Origin: VGDP01 sp964530335
GTDB lineage: Bacteria > Pseudomonadota > Alphaproteobacteria > SP197
Assembly: GCA_964530335.1 (NCBI GenBank)
Contig: CAZGYG010000006.1
Location: 5,977 to 69,976, forward strand
Reading direction: 5' to 3'
DNA: 64,000 nt
Numbering within the stretch: the first letter of the stretch is position 1; every line of letters starts with the position of its first letter. The position numbers and the translations under genes were made by a program. This document shows, piece after piece, positions 58,192 through 64,000 of this stretch. Under the pieces are notes generated by a model. It worked only from the letters and a program-made list of their open reading frames with translations, ran no database searches and was not told the DNA's origin.

Positions 58192-59079
58192 ATGAACACC
58201 GAAGTCGTCGTGAGCTGCGCGCTGACCGGCGCCGGCGACACCACCGGCAAGAGCCCGCTGGTGCCGATCACGCCCAAGCAGATCGCCGAGGCTGGCATCG
58301 ACGCCGCCAAGGCGGGCGCCTCGATCGTCCACTGCCACGTGCGCGAGCCCGACGGCAAGCCGGCGCGCAAGCCCAAGTATTACAAGGAAGTGTGCGACCG
58401 CATCCGGGATTCGGGCGTCGACGTCATCATCAACCTGACGTGCGGCATGGGCGGCGAGCTCACGCTCGACAAGGACGACCCCATGAAGTTCGACCCCAAG
58501 GGCACCGACATCGCCTCGGCCGACGAGCGGATCGAGCACCTGGAACTGTGCATGCCCGAGGTCGCGACGCTCGACTGCGGCACCATGAACTTCGGCGACA
58601 GCGACGGCATGGCGATCTTCACGCCCAGCGTGCTGCGCCGCATGGCCAAGCGCATGAAGGAACTTGGCGTCAAGCCCGAGATGGAAGTGTTCGAGCTCGG
58701 CCAGTTGTGGTTCGCCAAGCAGCTCGTGGCCGAAGGCCTGATCGCGGGCACGCCGATGTTCCAGTTCTGCCTGGGCATCCCGTGGGGCGCGCCAGCCGAC
58801 ACCACGACCATGAAGGCGATGCGGGATTCGCTGCCGCCGGGCGCCTACTGGGCCGGGTTCGGCATCTCGCGCATGCAGATGCCGATCGTCGCCCAGGCCG
58901 TGCTGCTGGGCGGCAACGTGCGCGTCGGGCTCGAGGATAACCTGTACCTCGAACGCGGCAAGCTGGCGACCAACGCCCAACTCGTCGAGAAGGCCGTGCG
59001 CATCATCGAGCTGCTGGGCGCGCGGGCCGTGACGCCCAAGGAGGCGCGCGGCAAGCTGGGCATCAAGCCAATGAATTAG
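58192..59079 (+). CDS. BKACE enzyme (3-dehydrocarnitine cleavage, DUF849)
   Basis: 295 residues. GASIVHCHVREPDGKP holds the zinc histidines His47 and His49, and RVGLEDNLYLERG the glutamate near the end; both are defining motifs of the beta-keto acid cleavage enzymes. By family the enzyme uses acetyl-CoA to split a beta-keto acid into acetoacetate and a CoA ester. With dehydrocarnitine the products would be betainyl-CoA and acetoacetate. A GGGGAGGA site precedes ATG 58192. Urease genes begin 27 bases downstream, so they may be co-transcribed. Confidence 0.85.
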   Translation: MNTEVVVSCALTGAGDTTGKSPLVPITPKQIAEAGIDAAKAGASIVHCHVREPDGKPARKPKYYKEVCDRIRDSGVDVIINLTCGMGGELTLDKDDPMKFDPKGTDIASADERIEHLELCMPEVATLDCGTMNFGDSDGMAIFTPSVLRRMAKRMKELGVKPEMEVFELGQLWFAKQLVAEGLIAGTPMFQFCLGIPWGAPADTTTMKAMRDSLPPGAYWAGFGISRMQMPIVAQAVLLGGNVRVGLEDNLYLERGKLATNAQLVEKAVRIIELLGARAVTPKEARGKLGIKPMN

Positions 59080-59106
59080 GCCGGCCCCGCCGTCTGGCTT
59101 CCGGCG

Positions 59107-59562
59107 GTGATCCGCGTCGAACGCATCCTCGGCTTCGCCGCCGACCCGGCGGTGGCCGAGCGCCTGCACGCGTTGGGCCACGCGGGCCGGATCGAAACCC
59201 TGGTGCTCGAACGCAAGGACACGTTGCGCCACCGGCTGCGCGCGAGGACCGACCGGGGCACCGAGCTCGCCATCGCGCTCGCCCGCGACCAGCGCCTGGC
59301 CGACGGCGCCGTGCTCGTGCTCGACGAGGCGCGGGCGGTGGTGGTGCGCATGGCCGACGAAACCTGGCTGCGGCTACGCCCGCGCGACGCCGCGGCGGCG
59401 CTCGAGCTCGGCTACCACGCCGGCAACCTGCACTGGCGCGTGCGCTTCGAGGGCGCGGTGATGGCCGTGGCCCTGGAAGGCCCGGAGGCCGCGTACCTCG
59501 ACCGCGTGGCGCCGGCGCTCGCCGACGGCCGCGTCGCGCGCGTTCCCGATGACCGACGCTGA
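59107..59562 (+). CDS. ureE: Urease accessory protein UreE
   Basis: 151 residues from GTG 59107. LERKDTLRHRLRARTDRGTELAIAL (in parts) is the N-terminal domain of UreE, and LELGYHAGNLHWRVRFEG the C-terminal ferredoxin-like metal-binding domain (GNLHW in place of GNRHI). By family it delivers nickel to the urease complex. The histidine-rich tail found in some species is absent; the C-terminus is RVARVPDDRR. It overlaps ureF by 14 bases. Confidence 0.88.
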   Translation: MIRVERILGFAADPAVAERLHALGHAGRIETLVLERKDTLRHRLRARTDRGTELAIALARDQRLADGAVLVLDEARAVVVRMADETWLRLRPRDAAAALELGYHAGNLHWRVRFEGAVMAVALEGPEAAYLDRVAPALADGRVARVPDDRR

Positions 59563-60229
59563 CAGCCTGCTGGCGCTGCTCCAGCACGCCGACAGCTTCT
59601 TTCCGGCCGGCGGGTTCGCGTTCTCGTGGGGCCTCGAGACGCTGGCCGCCGAGGGCCACGTGCGGGGCGCCGAGGGGGTCGCGCGCTTCGCCGCCGAGCA
59701 GATCGAGCGGCGCTGGGCGACCACCGACCGGCCGGCGCTCGTGCTGGCCCACCGCGCCGCCGGCGACCTCGACCGGGTCGCGGAGCTCGACGCGACCCTC
59801 GAAGCGGCGGCGCTGGCACGCGAGCTGCGTGAAGGTTCGCGCCGCGCCGGCCGCGCGCTCCTCGGCAGCCACGCGCGGCTCGGCACACCCGGCGCCGCCG
59901 CGTACCGCGCGCGCATCCGCGCCGGTGCCGCGTTCGGTCACGGCGCCGTCGTCCAGGGCCTGGTGTGGCGCGCGGCGGGAATCGGCGAGACCGCCGCCGT
60001 CCTCGCCTCCGGCCACCAGTTGGTCGTGGGCTGCGCCAGCGCCGCCTTGCGTCTCGGCATCATCAGCCACATCGACGCGCAGAGGATCGTGACCGGGTCG
60101 CGGCCGCTCATCGCCCGCCTCGCCCGCTTGCCCGTGGCGCCGACCTTCGCCCCCACGGCCTTCGCCCCCGCCGCCGATATCGCCATGATGCGTCACGAGC
60201 GCCAGTTCACCCGCTTGTTCGCCAACTGA
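59549..60229 (+). CDS. ureF: Urease accessory protein UreF
   Basis: 226 residues, all-helical. LLALLQHADSFFPAGGFAFSWGLETLAAEGHV (in parts) is the conserved N-terminal segment of UreF, and the C-terminal R/T-R-L-F region ends FTRLFAN. By family it forms a complex with UreD and UreG and gates GTP-dependent nickel insertion. The start overlaps ureE by 14 bases. The structural genes follow after 24 bases. Confidence 0.9.
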   Translation: MTDADSLLALLQHADSFFPAGGFAFSWGLETLAAEGHVRGAEGVARFAAEQIERRWATTDRPALVLAHRAAGDLDRVAELDATLEAAALARELREGSRRAGRALLGSHARLGTPGAAAYRARIRAGAAFGHGAVVQGLVWRAAGIGETAAVLASGHQLVVGCASAALRLGIISHIDAQRIVTGSRPLIARLARLPVAPTFAPTAFAPAADIAMMRHERQFTRLFAN

Positions 60230-60253
60230 CGCGTCACGCCCGCGGAGACCGCC

Positions 60254-60946
60254 ATGCTGCTGACCCCGACCGAGATGGAGCGCCTGGTCATCTTCACCGC
60301 CGCCGAGCTGGCGCGCCGGCGCAAGGCGCGTGGGCTCCGCCTCAACCATCCGGAGGCGGTCGCCTACATCGCCGACGAACTCCTGGAGGCGGCGCGCGAC
60401 GGCCGCTCCCTGGCCGAGGTCAAGGGCTGGGGCGCGACGCTGCTGACCACCGACGACGTGCTGCCGGGGGTGGCGGAACTGGTGCCCCTGATCGCGGTCG
60501 AGGGCCTGTTCCCCGACGGCTCCAAGATGATCACGGTCCACGAGCCGATCCGCCCCGGGCGGGAACCGGTGGCAACCGTCAAGCCGGGCGAAATCCTGCC
60601 CGCCGAGGGCACTATCGAGATCAACGCCGGGCGCAGGCGGGCCACGGTCCGCGTGCTCAACACCGGCGACCGGCCGGTCCAGGTCGGCAGCCACGTCCAC
60701 TTCTTCGAGGCCAACGCGCGGCTTTCGTTCGACCGCGACGCCGCGTTCGGCATGCGGCTCGACGTGCCAGCGGGGGTCTCGGCCCGCTTCGAGCCCGGCG
60801 AGAGCAAGGAGGTGACGCTGGTGGCGTTGGGCGGCAGCGGCGAGGTGACAGGGCTCAATCGGTTGACCGAAGGCTCGGTCCACGACCCGGCGGTGCGCGC
60901 CGCCGCGCTGAAGCGGGCGCGCGAAGCCGGCTTCGAGGGGGCGTGA
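60254..60946 (+). CDS. ureAB: Urease gamma-beta fusion subunit (UreAB)
   Basis: 230 residues, with gamma (1-about 100, MLLTPTEMERLVIFTAAELARRR in parts) fused to beta (about 108-230, GEILPAEGTIEINAGRR and VGSHVHFFEANARLSFDR). Separate ureA and ureB genes are usual; the fusion is known in Helicobacter and in some actinobacterial ureases. By family it is structural and supports the nickel-containing alpha subunit. No linker is visible beyond about ten residues. Confidence 0.92.
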   Translation: MLLTPTEMERLVIFTAAELARRRKARGLRLNHPEAVAYIADELLEAARDGRSLAEVKGWGATLLTTDDVLPGVAELVPLIAVEGLFPDGSKMITVHEPIRPGREPVATVKPGEILPAEGTIEINAGRRRATVRVLNTGDRPVQVGSHVHFFEANARLSFDRDAAFGMRLDVPAGVSARFEPGESKEVTLVALGGSGEVTGLNRLTEGSVHDPAVRAAALKRAREAGFEGA

Positions 60947-60948
60947 CC

Positions 60949-62658
60949 ATGGCGACGATGACGCGCGCCGCCTACGCCGCCATGTACGGCCCGACCGCCG
61001 GGGACCGGGTGCGGCTCGGCGACACCTCGCTCGTGGTCGAGGTCGAGCACGACCACGCCGTGCCCGGCGAGGAATGCCTGACCGGCGCGGGCAAGACCGT
61101 GCGCGATGGCCTGGCGGTCGCCTCGTGGCACAGCGAGGAAGCCGGCGCGTGCGACATGATCCTCAACAACGTGCTCGTGCTCGACCCGGTACTCGGCATC
61201 GTCAAGGGCGACCTGGGGATTCGGCGCGGGCGCATCGTCGCGCTGGGCAAGGCCGGCAACCCGGCGATCATGGACGGCGTGGACCCGCGCCTGGTCATCG
61301 GGCCGACGACCAAGACGCTCTCCGCCGAAGGCCTGATCGCGACGCCGGGCGCGATCGACGTCCACGTCCACTACATCAGCGCGCAGGAAGTCGGGCATGC
61401 GCTGTCGAGCGGGCTGACCACGATGATCGGCGGCGGGTTCCCCGGCGCCTTCGCGGTCGATTCCGGCGGCGAGTGGAACAACGTGGCGATGCTGCGCGCG
61501 CTCGCGGCGTTCCCCATGAACTTCGGCCTGTTCGCCAAGGGAAGCTCGCACCGCGGCGAAACCATCGCGGCGCAGATCCGTTACGGCGTCATCGGGGTCA
61601 AGATCCACGAGGACCTGGGCGCCATGCCGGCGGCGATCGATACCTGCCTCGCCGTCGCCGACGAGCTCGACTTCCAGGTGCAACTCCACACCGATTCGAT
61701 CAACGAGGCCGGGTTCTTCGAGACGACCATGGCGGCCATCGCCGGGCGCACGATCCACATGTACCACACGGAAGGCGCCGGCGGCGGCCACGCGCCCGAC
61801 ATCATCCGCTGCAACGGCGAGCCCAACTGCCTGCCGTCATCGACCACCCCGACCAACCCGTTCACGGTCAACGCGGCGGACGAGCACCTCGACATGGTCA
61901 TGCTCTGCCACAACCTGCGCCCGGACATCCCCGAGGACGTGGCCTTCGCCGAGAGCCGGGTGCGGCCGCGGACCATCGCCGCCGAGGACATCCTGCACGA
62001 CCTGGGCGCGATCTCGATGTTCGGCTCCGACAGCCAGGGCATGGGGCGCATCAACGAGGTCGTGCCGCGCTGCTGGCAACTCGCCAGCAAGATGCGCGAC
62101 CAGCGCGGCCGACTTGCCGCCGAGCGCACCGCCGCCGCGGACAACGAGCGCGTCAAGCGCTACCTCGCCAAGCTGACGATCAACCCGGCGCGCACCTTCG
62201 GCATCGACCGCCACATCGGCTCGCTCGAACCGGGCAAGATGGCCGACGTGGTGCTGTGGCGGCCGGCGTTCTTCGGCATCAAGCCGACGCTGGTCATCAA
62301 GGGCGGCATGCCGGTGTGGGGGCCGATGGGCGACGCCGCCGCGTGCCTAGCCATCAACGAGCCCCGGATCATGCGCCCGATGTGGGGCGCCTTCGGCGAC
62401 GCGCCCGCGGCCCATGCCGCCGTGTTCGTCCACCCCTCGGCGATCGAGGACGACCTGGCCGGGCGGCACGATCTGGCGGTCAACCTGCTGCCGCTCGGCG
62501 GCACGCGGCGGCTTGCCAAGCGCGACATGCTGCATAACGACACCTGCCCGGAAATCCGCGTCGATCCGCAGACCTTCGAGGTCACGGTCGACGGCGAACC
62601 TGCCTGGTGCGAACCGGCCAGCGAGGTGGCGCTGGCCCGGCGCTATCTGCTGCGATGA
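60949..62658 (+). CDS. ureC: Urease alpha subunit (catalytic, nickel)
   Basis: 569 residues. The nickel ligands are present: His139 and His141 (DVHVHYIS), carbamylated Lys218 (GVKIHED) with His220, His247 (QLHTDS), His273 (HMYHTEG) and Asp361 (FGSDSQG). The flap holds Cys320-His321 (MLCHNL). Family usage is slightly shifted in places (MFGSDSQGMGR instead of SSDSQAMGR; CHNL instead of CHHL), in line with the fused UreAB type. It hydrolyses urea to ammonia and carbamate. ATG 60949 is chosen; GTG 60943 is possible. The stop overlaps ureG as ATGA. Confidence 0.95.
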   Translation: MATMTRAAYAAMYGPTAGDRVRLGDTSLVVEVEHDHAVPGEECLTGAGKTVRDGLAVASWHSEEAGACDMILNNVLVLDPVLGIVKGDLGIRRGRIVALGKAGNPAIMDGVDPRLVIGPTTKTLSAEGLIATPGAIDVHVHYISAQEVGHALSSGLTTMIGGGFPGAFAVDSGGEWNNVAMLRALAAFPMNFGLFAKGSSHRGETIAAQIRYGVIGVKIHEDLGAMPAAIDTCLAVADELDFQVQLHTDSINEAGFFETTMAAIAGRTIHMYHTEGAGGGHAPDIIRCNGEPNCLPSSTTPTNPFTVNAADEHLDMVMLCHNLRPDIPEDVAFAESRVRPRTIAAEDILHDLGAISMFGSDSQGMGRINEVVPRCWQLASKMRDQRGRLAAERTAAADNERVKRYLAKLTINPARTFGIDRHIGSLEPGKMADVVLWRPAFFGIKPTLVIKGGMPVWGPMGDAAACLAINEPRIMRPMWGAFGDAPAAHAAVFVHPSAIEDDLAGRHDLAVNLLPLGGTRRLAKRDMLHNDTCPEIRVDPQTFEVTVDGEPAWCEPASEVALARRYLLR

Positions 62659-63272
62659 GCGCCCGCACCGCGGCGCGGGTCGGCATCGGCGGGCCGGTCG
62701 GGTCGGGCAAGACCGCGCTGCTCGAACGCATGATCCCGCGCTTCGTCGCGCGCGGCACGAGCCTGGCGGTCATCACCAACGACCTGGTCACCCGCGAGGA
62801 CGCCGAGCGCATCCGGCGCGCGAACCTGCTGGAGCCCTCGCGCGTGATCGCGGTCGAGGCCGGCGCGTGCCCGCACACGGTGATCCGCGAGGACCCGACG
62901 CTCAACCAGGAGGCGGCCGACGCCCTCGAGGACGCCCACCCCGGATTGGAGCTCGTCCTGCTGGAAAGCGGCGGCGACAACCTGGCCTCGACCTTCTCGC
63001 TCGACCTGGTCGACTACTGGCTGTTCGTCATCGACGTGGCGGGCGGCGGCGACATCCCGCGCAAGCGCGGGCCCGGGGTCGTCCAGTGCGACCTGCTGAT
63101 CGTCAACAAGACGGACCTGGCGCCCCATGTCGGCGTCGATCTGCCGCGCATGGTGGCCGAGGCCGAGCAGGTGCGTTCGGGGCGGCCGATCCTGCTGACG
63201 GACTGCCGGCACGACCAGGGCATCGACGCGGTCGTGGCGCGCATCGTCCGCGACGTCCTGTTCGATGGCTGA
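62655..63272 (+). CDS. ureG: Urease accessory GTPase UreG
   Basis: 205 residues. GIGGPVGSGKTALLERM is the P-loop (about 11-27). AGACPHTVIRED holds the metal-binding Cys-Pro-His. LESGGDNLASTFSLDL and VNKTDLAPHVGVDL complete the nucleotide site, giving G domain specificity through NKTD. By family it hydrolyses GTP to drive nickel delivery. ATG 62655 overlaps ureC by 4 bases and the stop overlaps ureD by 8. Confidence 0.94.
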   Translation: MSARTAARVGIGGPVGSGKTALLERMIPRFVARGTSLAVITNDLVTREDAERIRRANLLEPSRVIAVEAGACPHTVIREDPTLNQEAADALEDAHPGLELVLLESGGDNLASTFSLDLVDYWLFVIDVAGGGDIPRKRGPGVVQCDLLIVNKTDLAPHVGVDLPRMVAEAEQVRSGRPILLTDCRHDQGIDAVVARIVRDVLFDG

Positions 63273-64000
63273 CGGCGGCGGGACTGGCCGGATCGAACTG
63301 GGGTTCGCCCGCGCTCCCGATGGGCCGAGTTTCCTCGCCCGCCAGCGCGTCGCATACCCGTTCAGCATCACGCGCACCCACGCCTACGACGGCGACCCGG
63401 GCGGCATGGCGACCCTGGTGCTGCAATCGGTCGGCGGCGGCCTTGTCGAGGGCGACGTCCTGACGCTGGCCATCGATTGCGCCGCGGGCGCCCACGCCCA
63501 CGTCACGACCCAGGCGGCGACGGTGGCGCACCGGATGCCCGGCCGGCCGGCGACGCTCGGCCAGAGCCTGACGGCGGCGGCGGGGGCATGGCTCGAATAC
63601 CTGCCCGATCCGATCATCCTGTTCCCCGGCGCCGACGTGACCGTGACCACGGCGATCACGCTCGACCGCGCGGCGACCCTCATCCTCGCCGATGGCTTCT
63701 TCGGTCACGAGCCCGCCGGCGGCGAACCGAACATGGAACTCGCCCCTGGCCGCATCGCCGGCCGGCTCGAGGTGCGCTGGCCGGACGGCGCCCGCGCCTT
63801 CACGGACAACTACGACGCCGGGGCCGAGTGCCTCGGGCCGCACCAGCCGGGCGGTGCGCACGCCGTGGGCACGGTCGTGGTGTGCGCGCCGCGCGCCGCC
63901 GATGCCCTCGCCGACGCCATGGTCGCGGCGCTGGCGGCCGTGCCGGACATCACCGCCGGAGCCTCGACGCTGCCCGGCGACGCCGGCGCCTGGGCGCGCG
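63265..64000 (+). CDS. ureD: Urease accessory protein UreD, 3' end outside window
   Basis: ATG 63265 overlaps the ureG stop codon, and the frame is open to the last base (245 codons visible of a usual 260-280). RVAYPFSITRTHAYD near the start, TLVLQSVGGGLVEGDVLTLAI and THVTTQAATVAHR-type sequence (VTTQAATVAHRMPG) and YLPDPIILFPGADV are UreD hallmarks. By family it is the scaffold that opens apo-urease for nickel insertion with UreF and UreG. The final portion is not visible. Confidence 0.88.
   Translation, partial: MADGGGTGRIELGFARAPDGPSFLARQRVAYPFSITRTHAYDGDPGGMATLVLQSVGGGLVEGDVLTLAIDCAAGAHAHVTTQAATVAHRMPGRPATLGQSLTAAAGAWLEYLPDPIILFPGADVTVTTAITLDRAATLILADGFFGHEPAGGEPNMELAPGRIAGRLEVRWPDGARAFTDNYDAGAECLGPHQPGGAHAVGTVVVCAPRAADALADAMVAALAAVPDITAGASTLPGDAGAWAR

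Noticed and set aside
59965..60948. Long in-frame extension upstream of ureC
   Set aside because: It overlaps ureF and ureAB in another frame; the UreC homology starts at 60949.

Overview
The window is a GC-rich (about 70% by eye), densely coded bacterial chromosome segment, most likely from an alphaproteobacterium of the Rhodospirillales type. Supporting signs are an RpoH sigma-32 gene next to rluD and a small membrane protein, a DUF1244 gene, a DUF2007 / tRNA-methyltransferase pair divergent from a polyprenyl diphosphate synthase, many overlapping ATGA/GTGA junctions, and intergenic hairpin repeats. No rRNA, CRISPR array or transposase is visible. One tRNA, tRNA-Glu(CTC), is present.

Layout: (1) 1-3.4 kb, end of a surface-glycan locus: a truncated flippase facing a neuB-neuC-like sialic/nonulosonic acid pair. 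(2) 3.5-4.6 kb, a RelB/YafQ toxin-antitoxin pair inside a phage-tail remnant, bounded by a direct repeat of the next gene's start. (3) 4.6-13.7 kb, an NDP-forming acyl-CoA synthetase, two tandem NodB-type deacetylases, a serine hydrolase and an HpaB-type hydroxylase, interrupted by an orphan HigA antitoxin and an adenylate cyclase gene. (4) 13.7-20.6 kb, a DMT transporter, an M20 peptidase and three tandem Sel1-repeat genes. (5) 20.6-28.5 kb, a foldback repeat, an amidohydrolase, rpoH, rluD, two PLP enzymes, a TPR/SPOR-like protein and the tRNA. (6) 28.5-36.3 kb, a CoA-dependent catabolic island: PaaK-like ligase, type III CoA transferase, acyl-CoA dehydrogenase, crotonase, two SDRs and an unusual amidohydrolase. 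(7) 36.4-43.5 kb, two FAD-dependent amine or amino-acid oxidoreductases (one dimethylglycine/sarcosine dehydrogenase type), acetate kinase and an SDR. (8) 43.7-51.4 kb, one leftward beta-oxidation-like operon with an ACAD10/11-type dehydrogenase-kinase pair and a TMADH/DgcA-type iron-sulfur flavoprotein. (9) 51.4-57.1 kb, housekeeping genes, a VapBC pair and an ATM1-type exporter. (10) 57.2-64 kb, L-carnitine dehydrogenase and a BKACE dehydrocarnitine-cleavage enzyme, then a urease operon (ureE-F-AB-C-G-D) that runs off the end.

The metabolic theme is use of small nitrogenous and organic acids. Carnitine can be taken to a betaine derivative and acetoacetate. Methylated glycine can be demethylated by the flavoproteins. 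Thiolase and acetate kinase can process the acyl fragments, and urease releases ammonia.

The most unusual feature is recurrent: at four loci an accessory gene is bracketed by a short, often decayed duplicate of the end of the neighbouring host gene ('gene-end echoes'). In the clearest case a toxin-antitoxin/phage fragment lies exactly between two copies of the acyl-CoA synthetase start. Together these suggest a repeated insertion mode with long flanking duplications and no recognisable recombinase in the window.
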